Part shown: positions 1 through 7,868 of the stretch, one piece after another
How the letters are laid out: every line of letters starts with the position of its first letter
How positions within the stretch are numbered: position 1 is the stretch's first letter
Source: Gemmatimonadota bacterium
Lineage (GTDB): Bacteria > Latescibacterota > UBA2968 > UBA8231
Length of the DNA stretch: 45,796 nt
Reading direction: 5' to 3'
Assembly (NCBI GenBank): GCA_009840005.1
Contig: VXOR01000005.1
Coordinates: 1 to 45,796, forward strand
The notes under the pieces: generated by a model
The model's input: the letters and a program-made list of their open reading frames with translations, nothing else
Databases searched by the model: none
What the model was told of the DNA's origin: nothing
Position numbers and translations under genes: made by a program

Positions 1-74
1 GCCCTAAAAAGCCAGCAACCACTCCAAATACAGGCCGCTTAACCCGAACTCACGTAAAATTAGGAGACAAGACA

Positions 75-821
75 ATGGACCAAGCCGACCGCGATTTCTT
101 TGCCGCAAACGGCTATCTCAACCTAGGGCAGGTGCTCGACAACGACGACGTGCAATACTTCCGCGCCATATTCGATGGGGATATGGAAAAGTATCCCTAT
201 TTCTGGCACCGCTACGGCTACCACCAGCACGCCAACTACGAGGCGTTGATCACCTCGCCGCAGTTCGACGAACTTATCCGCCACCCGAAAATATATCCGA
301 CGATTGAGGCGCTGATGGGCGGGCCGCTCTGCTTTGGCGAAATCGGACTGCGGATGATGCGGGCCTACGACGGCCCATTACACCAAGGTTGGCACCGCGA
401 CAGGCCGCATTGGGACGAGCATCCGTTCCGCATGGACTACATCCAACTCATGGTCTATCTGTCCGATGTCGATGAGAGGACGCATTGTTTTTCGCTGTCC
501 CCAGAAGCAGTAAGCCAGCCAGTGCTCGAAGATAAGGAAGAGCAACTCAAGCGGGGCGGCGAGTACCACTTGCACGGGCCGGCCGGGACTTGTGCGCTGT
601 TTAACGTGGCGGTGCTGCACACGGCGACGACGCGGCCCACGCAGGCAGAGCGGCGGACCGTGCAGATTTACTACGGTCATCGCGACCGGGCACCGCTGGC
701 GAACGATTCGACTATTCCGGCGGCGTTTTGGCGGGATAGCGCAGATGCAGAGACGCGGGCTTTTTACGGAGTTTTGAACGAGCGCACCAAGGTGTATTTG
801 GCGGCGTTCCCCGGAGCTTGA
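75..821 (+). CDS. PhyH-family Fe(II)/2-oxoglutarate dioxygenase (copy 1)
   Basis: A 248-residue protein of the phytanoyl-CoA dioxygenase (PhyH) family, a group of cytosolic non-haem iron oxygenases that hydroxylate small molecules using 2-oxoglutarate and O2. The iron triad is visible: H107 and D109 in the segment GWHRDR, and H182 in VLHTATT. R193 or R194 is placed to bind 2-oxoglutarate. The N-terminal 'FFAANGYLNL' is the usual PhyH opening. An ATTAGGAGA ribosome site lies just upstream of the ATG. There is no signal peptide. The substrate cannot be read from the sequence; the family is broad. It is followed after 33 bp by the cyclase gene on the same strand, but a functional link is not evident. 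Confidence 0.85.
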   Translation: MDQADRDFFAANGYLNLGQVLDNDDVQYFRAIFDGDMEKYPYFWHRYGYHQHANYEALITSPQFDELIRHPKIYPTIEALMGGPLCFGEIGLRMMRAYDGPLHQGWHRDRPHWDEHPFRMDYIQLMVYLSDVDERTHCFSLSPEAVSQPVLEDKEEQLKRGGEYHLHGPAGTCALFNVAVLHTATTRPTQAERRTVQIYYGHRDRAPLANDSTIPAAFWRDSADAETRAFYGVLNERTKVYLAAFPGA

Positions 822-854
822 CCCATTCCCTTCCTTTAGGGGAGAGATACCACT

Positions 855-2030
855 TTGTACACACCCCTGTTGGACATCGCACCCACCGATCTGGTAGATA
901 TTGCAGTCGTCGGTTTGCTGCTTTGGGCTCTAGTAGCTTGGACCCGCCGAGTACATACGCGAATGGCCCTCCTCGGCTTGGCTTTTCTGGGCGTCTTCTA
1001 CCTGATAGCACAGCAATTCAAGTTGCAGCTAACGACTTGGATCTTCCAAGGCTTTTTCGTGTGGTTGGTGGTGGTGGTGGTGGTGGTATTCCAGGATGAT
1101 TTGCGCCGGCTCTTTGAGCAGATCGCCACGCTCAGTCTGCGCCGCAAGGCCCCGCGGCCGGATCCCTCCAGCTTGGGAACGCTGACTAGGGGGTTGTGCC
1201 TGTTGGCCGCGAAAAGACGCGGGGCCTTGGTAGTTTTGCCGGGGCGCGGGCCAATAGAGCGGCATTTTTTGCAACATGGGGTACCTTTGGATGCAGAGAT
1301 CAGCGAAGAACTCCTCGACAGCCTTTTCGATCCCGGTTCGGCTGGGCACGACGGCGCGCTGGTGATGCAGAATAATAGAATCAAGGAGTTTGGAGTGCAC
1401 TTGCCGCTTTCCGAGAATAGGGATGAACTGAAGGGAGGCGGTACGCGGCATGCGGCCGCGTTGGGACTAGCCGAACACAGCGATGCCCTGTGTCTGGTGG
1501 TCTCAGAGGAGCGCGGCACCATTGGGATCGCAACGCGGGGGCAACTCGAGATTCTGGACAATCCGGACGCGGGCAAACTGGCGGACAGGATCAGAAGCTA
1601 CTTGCAACACACGGGGACCCAAGCGAACGCACGCCGCGAGTGGCGTCGGTGGGGGCGGCGTCTAGTAGAAGGTCTTTTGTCCTTCGCCTTGGCCTTGGGC
1701 GCGTGGCTGGTCTTCGTGCCGGGCGCGACGGTCGAGGAAGCCGAGCTCCAAGTGCCCGTAGCCGTGGAGAATATGCCCGAAGGATATGCGCTAAAGGAGG
1801 TCAACCCCTCAGAAGTGGATATCGCGGTGGCCGGCCCGCGACGAGCCATGTTTTTGGCGAGCAATGCGGATTTCAAGGTCGTCATTGACGCCAATCTCGT
1901 CAGGCTGGGGCGAAGGACCTTTGAGGTGTCCGCCCAGTCCGTACGCCATGCAACCGGGTTAGAGATCAAAAGCATCAAGCCAGACAAGGTAAAACTAACC
2001 GTGCAAAAAGCACGAGGAGGAGCGCGATGA
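855..2030 (+). CDS. Fused diadenylate cyclase (CdaA-like) and YbbR (CdaR-like) membrane protein
   Basis: A 391-residue protein predicted to make the second messenger c-di-AMP from two ATP. Residues about 13-80 form three hydrophobic segments as in CdaA. Residues about 105-250 are a DAC (DisA_N) domain with the signature DGA (166-168) and GTRHAA (197-202). The canonical motif is RHR; here the third residue is Ala. A fourth hydrophobic segment (about 268-289) is followed by a YbbR-like repeat (about 295-385, with VPVAVENMPEGY and VDIAVAGP). In Firmicutes cdaA and its regulator cdaR (ybbR) are separate neighbouring genes; here they are one chain. Translation starts with TTG, preceded by AGGGGAG. 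The fold assignment is firm; activity with the RHA variant is unproven. Confidence 0.85.
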   Translation: MYTPLLDIAPTDLVDIAVVGLLLWALVAWTRRVHTRMALLGLAFLGVFYLIAQQFKLQLTTWIFQGFFVWLVVVVVVVFQDDLRRLFEQIATLSLRRKAPRPDPSSLGTLTRGLCLLAAKRRGALVVLPGRGPIERHFLQHGVPLDAEISEELLDSLFDPGSAGHDGALVMQNNRIKEFGVHLPLSENRDELKGGGTRHAAALGLAEHSDALCLVVSEERGTIGIATRGQLEILDNPDAGKLADRIRSYLQHTGTQANARREWRRWGRRLVEGLLSFALALGAWLVFVPGATVEEAELQVPVAVENMPEGYALKEVNPSEVDIAVAGPRRAMFLASNADFKVVIDANLVRLGRRTFEVSAQSVRHATGLEIKSIKPDKVKLTVQKARGGAR

Positions 2031-2052
2031 AAATCGCGGTGAGAGGTACGAC

Positions 2053-2787
2053 ATGGCACTGAGCGAGCAACAGATCGCGTTTTTTAAGCAGCAGGGGTAT
2101 TTGATTCTGGAAAACTTCATCGCGCCGGAGCAGCTAGCCGCTTGGCGCGGGCAGTTCTGGAATCACGTAGGGGCCGATCCGCAAGACCCGGCGAGTTGGC
2201 CCGCTAGCTATGTGATCGACGGGTTTGTGGTCGAACCGGCCTTTGGTCAACTTCCGCAGATGCAGGAAGTGGTCGAGGCGCTGGGTGGCGGGCAGTTTAG
2301 CGGCGGCGGTGGGTCCATGCTGGTGCAGTGGCCGCGCTCGGGGGAGGCGTGGGACTGGCCAGGCCAAGGGCATATCGACGGTTACGGACCCGGGGGCTGG
2401 AGCGGCGGTTTTATGCTAGGGGCGACGGCCTACTTAGACGATGTGGAAGCAGACGGTGGGGCCTTTGTTTACTGGCCTCAGAGCCATCTACCGACTCACG
2501 CGTACTTCCGCGCGCATCCCGCCCACATCGACGGCAGTTTCCGCGACCGCGAAGATTGGGAGCCGCGCCAATGGGGGTTGTTTTCAGACCGCTCGCCCCA
2601 AGGGCCGGAGCAATTTGTGGCGCGGGCCGGGGACGTAATTTTCTGGCACTGCTTTCTGTGTCACACCGGCTCGGTCAACATCCGCTCTAAGCCGCGGCTG
2701 GGGCTTTTCGCCCGCTGGCACTACGCCGAGCGCGAGACGATGCGCTATGAGATACCGGAAGACCTGTGGAAGTATTGGGCGATCTAA
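2053..2787 (+). CDS. PhyH-family dioxygenase (copy 2)
   Basis: A 244-residue PhyH-family protein, cytosolic, with the opening 'IAFFKQQGYLILENF'. The iron ligands are H107 and D109 in GHIDGY, and H204 in FLCHTGS, with R215 as the likely 2-oxoglutarate-binding arginine. A glycine-rich stretch (residues 78-87) and the aromatic-rich segment before the HxD (WPRSGEAWDWPG) mark a subgroup distinct from copy 1. It starts 23 bp after the cyclase stop codon with a GAGAGG ribosome site, so it is probably co-transcribed with it. The substrate is unknown. The similarity to copies 1, 3, 5 and 6 is at family level only. Confidence 0.84.
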   Translation: MALSEQQIAFFKQQGYLILENFIAPEQLAAWRGQFWNHVGADPQDPASWPASYVIDGFVVEPAFGQLPQMQEVVEALGGGQFSGGGGSMLVQWPRSGEAWDWPGQGHIDGYGPGGWSGGFMLGATAYLDDVEADGGAFVYWPQSHLPTHAYFRAHPAHIDGSFRDREDWEPRQWGLFSDRSPQGPEQFVARAGDVIFWHCFLCHTGSVNIRSKPRLGLFARWHYAERETMRYEIPEDLWKYWAI

Positions 2788-2911
2788 AACGCCCTGCTGT
2801 CGAGCCGTTCGGCCACCCGTGCGAGTTGCCCGTTTCGGCAAAATCGCATAATTTTTATGGTTTTGTAACATTATGCCCGCCCTCATTCACCTTTCATCCT
2901 CGGGAGCTACA

Positions 2912-3157
2912 ATGGCCAAGTCGATGTTTTCTCAGGAAGTCGCCCTCAAGCTGGAAGGCGAAATCAATGCCTTTCAAGCCTGTCGTAGCCTGTCGCAACG
3001 CGCACGAGATATTAACATAGAGCGCAAACGGAGAGAAGCCGAAAGCGCAACTTCCGAGGAAGAGTTGCCCAATTCGTCGGCCAGTGCCATGCTGGACTTT
3101 GCCGAGGGGCGCATCGTCCTCGCGCCGGAAGAGGATGCGGACTCAGACGAGGTCTGA
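2912..3157 (+). CDS. rpoZ: RNA polymerase omega-subunit-like protein (RpoZ)
   Basis: An 81-residue small acidic-tailed protein. The segment FQACRSLSQRARDIN followed by a lysine/arginine-rich stretch, and a later 'ASAMLDFAEGRIVL', match the conserved parts of omega (the RARQIN helix and the ia..ef.egki segment), most like the Bacteroidetes/Chlorobi style. Omega helps fold and assemble the beta-prime subunit. I start it at the ATG at 2912, which has GGGAG at proper spacing. An upstream in-frame ATG at 2873 would add 13 residues unlike omega. It lies between a PhyH gene and an aldo/keto reductase. The assignment rests on short motifs in a small protein, so it is probable rather than certain. Confidence 0.6.
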   Translation: MAKSMFSQEVALKLEGEINAFQACRSLSQRARDINIERKRREAESATSEEELPNSSASAMLDFAEGRIVLAPEEDADSDEV

Positions 3158-3188
3158 ATCGCCCGCCGCTAGCGACAGCCCATCTACC

Positions 3189-4127
3189 ATGGGCCTACAA
3201 AAAAACTGCTGTCCCCGCCGTCGCTGGGGCAAGACCGAGCTTTCCATACCAGTAATCCCATTCGGGACGCAAGGCTTTGGCGGTCACTTCGGGCCGGTTG
3301 ACGACGAAGAGGCCATGGCCCTGATGCGCCGGGCCGTCGATTTGGGCGTCAATCACTTCGACTGCGCCCGCTGCTACGGCGACTCGCTGCGCAAGCTGGG
3401 CCGCGCGATCAAGGAAGGCGTCATCGCCCGCCGCGAGATCATCATCAGCGGCCGCGTATGCTGCCACAGCGCTGCTGCGTGGGGCGGCTACGGCGAAGGG
3501 CGGCCCGACTATTCGGCGGCGCGGGTCTTGGCCGATGCCGAAGATCAGCTAGAAATTCTGGGAATCGAAAAGTTCGACGTGCTCTTCCTCCACGATCCGC
3601 CCGAGCTAGAACCGACCCTTGAGGCGGGCGGCGCACTCGAAGGGCTGGAACAGGTTCGCCAGCGGGGTGCCGTGGATTTCATCGGCTATGGCATGAATCC
3701 CCACGACTTTCACCGCACGCACATTGCATCGGGCCGCACCGACGCGATGCTGTGCTTCAGCGACTACAACTTGCTCCGGCAGAGCGCTGCCAACGCCATC
3801 CTGCCAGCGGCCGCGGCCGCTGACCTCGGAGTACTCAACGGCTGGTCGATCATGCGCGGCTGGCTGACGGGCGTGCCTGTGGAGCACTTTATACCGCGCG
3901 ACAAGTGGGGCGAAGACCAGCACCGGGCCGAGGCCATGCGCTTGTGGTGCAACGAGCAGGGCATCGACATGCTGGCGCTGACGTTGCAATTTTGCCTGCG
4001 CGAGGAACGCATTCACGGCAACCCCATCGGCTCGCTGAACATTGAGCAGCTAGAGCGGAACGTCGCGGCGGCCATGGCGGTCGTCTCCGATGAAACAATC
4101 GCCGCATTTGTCGCAGTGGGACTCTAA
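3189..4127 (+). CDS. Aldo/keto reductase homologue with altered catalytic tetrad
   Basis: About 312 residues with an aldo/keto reductase (AKR) TIM-barrel pattern: the early FGTQGFG segment, HFDCARCYG carrying the tetrad residues D58 and Y63, and LFLHDP carrying H135. The AKR family reduces carbonyls with NADPH using Asp-Tyr-Lys-His. The position that normally holds Lys (I.TK) reads ISGRV, with Arg at 89, so ordinary reductase activity may be lost or changed. The C-terminal part keeps an NAD(P)-site-like ending (GNPIGSLNIEQLERNVAAA). The start at 3189 is chosen because it fits the family N-terminus; the open frame extends further upstream, overlapping the omega-like gene, and no clear ribosome site decides between them. 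Confidence 0.75.
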   Translation: MGLQKNCCPRRRWGKTELSIPVIPFGTQGFGGHFGPVDDEEAMALMRRAVDLGVNHFDCARCYGDSLRKLGRAIKEGVIARREIIISGRVCCHSAAAWGGYGEGRPDYSAARVLADAEDQLEILGIEKFDVLFLHDPPELEPTLEAGGALEGLEQVRQRGAVDFIGYGMNPHDFHRTHIASGRTDAMLCFSDYNLLRQSAANAILPAAAAADLGVLNGWSIMRGWLTGVPVEHFIPRDKWGEDQHRAEAMRLWCNEQGIDMLALTLQFCLREERIHGNPIGSLNIEQLERNVAAAMAVVSDETIAAFVAVGL

Positions 4128-4203
4128 GTTTGACGCCCCTTGGGGGTGTTCCGTACTTTCCGCCCGCCGAACCCTATAACTCAATTACCATCAAAGGAGG
4201 GGC

Positions 4204-4974
4204 ATGAGCGCTGCTGAAGAGTACTACGCGCAGACGATGGAGCGGTTGCAACGTCTGCGCGATACGCAAATGGACGCTATCGACCAAGCCGCCGCAATCT
4301 GCACCGAGAGCATTGCCAACGGCGGCTTGGTCTTTCTCTTTGGCGCTGGGCACTCGCGCATGATGTGCGAGGAGATGACGCCGCGCCAGGGATGTTTCGT
4401 GGGCTTTTTTGCGCTGGTCGAGCTAGCGGTATCGAACCATGCGTCAATCGTCGGCACCAACGGGTTGCGCGGGCCGCTCTTTTTGGAGAAGTACGAAGGC
4501 TACGCCGAGGAGATTCTCCAGGGGTTCAAGTTCGGACCGCACGATGCCTTTATTCTAATTTCGACCAGCGGCATTCGGCCCCTGATCGTCGAGATGGCCA
4601 TGGGTGCTAAGGCGCGGGACTTGCCCGTGATCGCCATGCTGTCGAAACCGCACGGCGACCAGTCGCCAGCGGCGCACTCGTCGGGCAAGAAGTTGATGGA
4701 TGTGGCCGATGTCGTCCTCGACAACCAGTGTCCGCCGGGGGACTGCGTGCTCGAGCTAGAGGGGTTGGAATGGCGGACCGGGCCGGTATCGACGGTGACC
4801 GGCGCGATGATGATGAATATGCTGCGCTGCGAGGTGGCCGAGCGGTTGTTGGCGCGGGGGATCAAGCCGGAGCTATTGCCGAGCCATCAGTTTGTCGGCA
4901 ATGTAAGCGCGGAGGAGCAGCTAGAGCGGTTTTACGAAGGCTATCGCAAGAGCCTCAAGCATTTGTACGAGTAG
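4204..4974 (+). CDS. SIS-domain phosphosugar-binding protein (UPF0309-like)
   Basis: A 256-residue sugar-isomerase (SIS) domain protein of the UPF0309 type, which bind phosphosugars (often amino-sugar phosphates). Visible features are the first SIS strand and loop (LVFLFGAGHSRMM), the phosphate-binding serine/threonine loop (ILISTSGIRP) and the strand VIAMLSKPH. A strong AAGGAGG ribosome site (4194-4200) sits directly before the ATG. It heads a co-directional run with an SDR oxidoreductase, a ROK-type kinase homologue and a MetE-like protein, which suggests a role in uptake or breakdown of an unidentified sugar derivative. The SIS assignment is strong; the substrate and reaction are not visible. 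Confidence 0.85.
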   Translation: MSAAEEYYAQTMERLQRLRDTQMDAIDQAAAICTESIANGGLVFLFGAGHSRMMCEEMTPRQGCFVGFFALVELAVSNHASIVGTNGLRGPLFLEKYEGYAEEILQGFKFGPHDAFILISTSGIRPLIVEMAMGAKARDLPVIAMLSKPHGDQSPAAHSSGKKLMDVADVVLDNQCPPGDCVLELEGLEWRTGPVSTVTGAMMMNMLRCEVAERLLARGIKPELLPSHQFVGNVSAEEQLERFYEGYRKSLKHLYE

Positions 4975-4995
4975 GGGCGACCCTTGAGGTCGCCC
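4975..4995. terminator. Perfect 8-bp hairpin directly after the SIS gene
   Basis: GGGCGACC (4975-4982), a 5-nt loop, and GGTCGCCC (4988-4995) form a perfect 8-bp stem starting one base after the stop codon. No run of T follows, so it is either a weak or factor-assisted terminator, or an RNA-stabilising or REP-like hairpin. The next gene continues in the same direction after about 50 bp. Confidence 0.5.
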
Positions 4996-5046
4996 ACACT
5001 CCGTCCCTATTGACCCGATTCCAATCCACTAACCACTAACCACATC

Positions 5047-5826
5047 GTGGGTACGCTCGACAACAAGGTTTGCCTGATCACCGGCTCTACCGGCATCGCC
5101 GAGGCCACGGCCTTGCACGCAGCCGAGGAGGGGGCCAAGGTATTCGTCACCTCGCGAACGGAAGCAAACTGTCGGGCCTTGGCCGAGAAGCTGGGAAAGC
5201 AGGGGTCGTATCGGGCAGCCGACCTGACGCAGCAGGAACAGGTCGCCGAGGCCGTGCGGGCCTGCGTGGAGCAGTGGGGACAGATCGACGGGTTATTCAA
5301 TGTAGCGGGGATCAGCGGGCGGCGCTTTGGCGACGGGCCGCTGCACGAGTGTACTGAGGAGGGGTGGGATGCGACATTGGACGCCAACGCCAAGAGCATG
5401 TTTTTGGTGTGCCGCGCCGTGCTGCAACAGATGTTGACCCAAAAACCGCGCGAAGACGAAGCGCGGGGGGCGATTCTCAACATGGCCAGTGTGTTGGCCT
5501 TTGCGCCGGAGCGGAAGTTTTTTGCCTCGCACGCCTATGCGGCCAGCAAGGGGGCGATTGTGTCGCTGAGCAAGGCCATGGCTAGCTACTACGCGCCGCA
5601 CGAAATCCGGGTCAATGCTATTGCGCCGGCGCTGGTGGAGACGCCGATGAGCAAGCGGGCTGGAGAAAACGCGGAGATCATGGCATTTATGCGCGACAAG
5701 CAGCCGCTCGGAGCGATGATGAGCGCGGCGGATGTGGCGGGGATGGCGGTCTTTTTGTTGGGGGATCGAGCGCGGGCGATTACCGGCACGGTGGTGACCG
5801 TGGATGCAGGTTGGTGCGTCAGTTGA
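5047..5826 (+). CDS. Short-chain dehydrogenase/reductase
   Basis: A 259-residue classical SDR, a cytosolic NAD(P)-dependent oxidoreductase. The nucleotide-binding motif is TGSTGIAEA (12-20). NVAG (85-88) is the usual NNAG variant. The catalytic residues are S148, Y164 and K168 (YAASK). The C-terminal VTVDAGW is the usual end of the family. The start is GTG; the ribosome site is not obvious. It lies between the SIS and ROK genes and is probably part of the same sugar-related operon. The substrate is unknown; polyol or sugar-acid dehydrogenases are common among SDRs in such neighbourhoods. Confidence 0.88.
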   Translation: MGTLDNKVCLITGSTGIAEATALHAAEEGAKVFVTSRTEANCRALAEKLGKQGSYRAADLTQQEQVAEAVRACVEQWGQIDGLFNVAGISGRRFGDGPLHECTEEGWDATLDANAKSMFLVCRAVLQQMLTQKPREDEARGAILNMASVLAFAPERKFFASHAYAASKGAIVSLSKAMASYYAPHEIRVNAIAPALVETPMSKRAGENAEIMAFMRDKQPLGAMMSAADVAGMAVFLLGDRARAITGTVVTVDAGWCVS

Positions 5827-5840
5827 CGCAAGGAGGACGC

Positions 5841-6818
5841 ATGAGAGAATACGTCATTGGCTTTGACGTGGGCGGCACCCGAGCCAAAAGCGGCGCGGTG
5901 ACGCGGGGCGGGCGGATGCTGGCACCGGGCATCAATCCGTCGGGGTTTGCGCTGGGCATGGGCAATTTGCTCAAGACGCTCAAGGATGAAGTCGCGCGGA
6001 TTTCCCAGAAGCTGGGCGGCAAGCCGCAGGCCATTGGTTTGGGCTTTCCCGGGGCTGTGGATCCCGAGGTCGGCGTGGTGTACATGCCGGGGAAGATCAA
6101 GGGGCTGGAAGGCTATCCCATTGTCAAACGGCTGGCCAAGGCCACGGGGATTCCAGTCGTCGCCGACAACGACGGCCGCGTCTCCATCTACGCCGAGCGG
6201 CACTACGGCCTAGCGCGGGATTTGGACTGGGCGGTGACCATCACCATCGGCACAGGCGTTGGCTCTGGGGTCTTGCTCGACGGCAAAATTCTGCGCGACC
6301 CGCATCTCCAGTTCGGGACGCAGATGAGCCACATCGTCATGCAGGCTCTCGGCGGGCGGCTGTGCCTGACCAATGCGCGGGGCACGGCCGAGATGATGTG
6401 CTCGGCCACGGCGCTGACTCAGCAGGTGCGGGACGGGCTAGCGCGCGGCATTCCCTCGGTCTTGAGCGATCAGTACTTCGAGGACCCCAATGCCATCGAC
6501 TTCAAGGCCATAATCCGCGGCGTGAAGCGCCAAGACCGGCTCTGCACGGACGAACTGGAGCACTGGACCCGCAATCTGGGCTGGCTGCTGGTGAGTGCAG
6601 TACACGTGTACGCTCCTCAGCGCATCATCCTCAGCGGCGGGGCGACCAATGCGGCCGAGCACTTTCTCGCACCGCTGCAAAAGCAAGTGAACGAACATTT
6701 ATTCCGCCATCCAGCGGGTGCCGGCGTGCCGGTCGTGCTGTCCAAGCTGCGCGACCACGCCGGCGTTTTGGGGACCGCGGCAATCGCTTGGGAAAAGGTC
6801 GCTGGGGGTCAGCCGTGA
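5841..6818 (+). CDS. ROK-family sugar kinase homologue
   Basis: A 325-residue ROK protein (repressor/ORF/kinase), here without a DNA-binding domain, so most likely a cytosolic sugar kinase. The phosphate loop is DVGGTRAKSG (residues 9-18), followed by LGFPGAV, the catalytic ND (110-111), and ITIGTGVGSGVLLDG. The usual ROK zinc motif (GH then a CxCG..GC.E cluster) is degenerate. Only SHIV and a single C in GGRLCLTNARGTAE remain, so the structural zinc is probably lost. AAGGAGG (5830-5836) precedes the ATG at 5841; an earlier ATG at 5811 lies inside the SDR gene. Its TGA overlaps the GTG start of the next gene, pointing to translational coupling. The sugar specificity is unknown. Confidence 0.83.
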   Translation: MREYVIGFDVGGTRAKSGAVTRGGRMLAPGINPSGFALGMGNLLKTLKDEVARISQKLGGKPQAIGLGFPGAVDPEVGVVYMPGKIKGLEGYPIVKRLAKATGIPVVADNDGRVSIYAERHYGLARDLDWAVTITIGTGVGSGVLLDGKILRDPHLQFGTQMSHIVMQALGGRLCLTNARGTAEMMCSATALTQQVRDGLARGIPSVLSDQYFEDPNAIDFKAIIRGVKRQDRLCTDELEHWTRNLGWLLVSAVHVYAPQRIILSGGATNAAEHFLAPLQKQVNEHLFRHPAGAGVPVVLSKLRDHAGVLGTAAIAWEKVAGGQP

Positions 6819-7843
6819 AAGAGCGTCCCTTGCGCACCACCGTTATCGGCTCCTACCCCTTCCCGAGCTGGCTCGAACACGCGGCTGAGCACCTCGACGC
6901 CTTCGGGCCGGACGATATTGCCGAGATGCAGGACGACGCAGTCGTTGCCGCGCTCGGCGACCAAGTGCGTGCCGGGTTGGACGTCGTCACCGATGGCGAG
7001 CAGACCCGCTTTGATTTTAACCTCTCCTTTTACGGCTATCTCCAAGGCATCGACCTAGAGTCCGCATCGCCAAGGCACTTCGGCCCTCCTGCCCACGACC
7101 AACGCGGTCGCCACGCAATCACTGGACTGTTGCAAGCGCCGCACGGCTTGGGTGCGGTGGAGGAGTTTGCGCGGCTCAAGCGGCTGGCACCAGCAGGGCC
7201 GACGCTCAAGGCCAGCGTGCCAGGTCCCTACACGTTGAGTGGCCGACTGGTGCCCAACGACCAGTACCCGGACCGCTGGGCCGTGACCGAGGCCCTGCTG
7301 CCGATTGTGCGGAGCGAGTTGGAGGCACTCTGTGCGGCGGGTTGCACCGAGCTGACCGTCGATGAGCCGTCGATGAGTTGCTATGCCCACCGAGAGGATC
7401 CAGCGCGCTTCGTCGATATCTTCAACCGCACGGTCGAATCCGTCGCGGGCAAGTGCCGGCTCTCGACCCACCTGTGCTTTGGCAACTTCAAGGGCCGCGC
7501 CGTGGGGCTGCGCCGCTACGCGCCCATGTTCCCAGCCTTCTTGGACATGCAGGTCGATGAGATGCACGTCGAGATGGCCAGCCGCGAGTTCGCCGAACTG
7601 GAGATCATCGGCCAGATCGCCGCAAAGATGGACGTGGCCGTGGGAATCGTCGATGTGAAGAGCTACTATATTGAAACGGTAGAGGACATCGCGGCGCGGG
7701 TGGAGGCGTGCTTGGAGTACGCCCCGGCCGACAAGCTCTCCTTTGCTCCCGATTGCGGTCTGAGCCAAACGGCGCGCTGGGCAGCGAAACAGAAGCTAAA
7801 GAACATGGTGGCTGGGGTGAGGACCGTGCGGGAGAAACTGTGA
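6815..7843 (+). CDS. MetE-like cobalamin-independent methionine synthase C-domain protein
   Basis: A 342-residue stand-alone homologue of the catalytic domain of MetE, the zinc-dependent methyltransferase that moves a methyl group to homocysteine. It opens with TTVIGSYPFP, the family signature. DEPSMS (183-188) lines the active site. The zinc ligands are likely H219 and C221 (THLCFGN) and C314 (APDCGL). The N-terminal MetE folate domain is absent, so the methyl donor may differ, as in archaeal-type short MetE proteins. GTG at 6815 is chosen because the open frame upstream runs antisense-like inside the ROK gene and GGGGGT precedes it. It overlaps the ROK stop by 4 bp. A non-methionine role in the operon is possible. 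Confidence 0.8.
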   Translation: MKERPLRTTVIGSYPFPSWLEHAAEHLDAFGPDDIAEMQDDAVVAALGDQVRAGLDVVTDGEQTRFDFNLSFYGYLQGIDLESASPRHFGPPAHDQRGRHAITGLLQAPHGLGAVEEFARLKRLAPAGPTLKASVPGPYTLSGRLVPNDQYPDRWAVTEALLPIVRSELEALCAAGCTELTVDEPSMSCYAHREDPARFVDIFNRTVESVAGKCRLSTHLCFGNFKGRAVGLRRYAPMFPAFLDMQVDEMHVEMASREFAELEIIGQIAAKMDVAVGIVDVKSYYIETVEDIAARVEACLEYAPADKLSFAPDCGLSQTARWAAKQKLKNMVAGVRTVREKL

Positions 7844-7868
7844 GAGGATTGCCAACGCGGAGGAAAAA

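Noticed and set aside
1050..1092. GT-rich tract (poly-valine in the cyclase) as a repeat or contingency locus
   Set aside because: It encodes part of a membrane segment and keeps the frame; no sign of slipped-strand variation in a single sequence.
2873..2911. Longer N-terminus for the omega-like protein
   Set aside because: The extra 13 residues do not resemble omega and the ATG at 2912 has a better ribosome site.
4128..4160. Hairpin-like CCCCTTGGGG after the aldo/keto reductase gene
   Set aside because: Short stem with mismatches and no T run; not convincing as a terminator.
6362..6814. Upstream extension of the MetE-like frame
   Set aside because: It lies inside the ROK gene in another frame; the GTG at 6815 begins the family signature.
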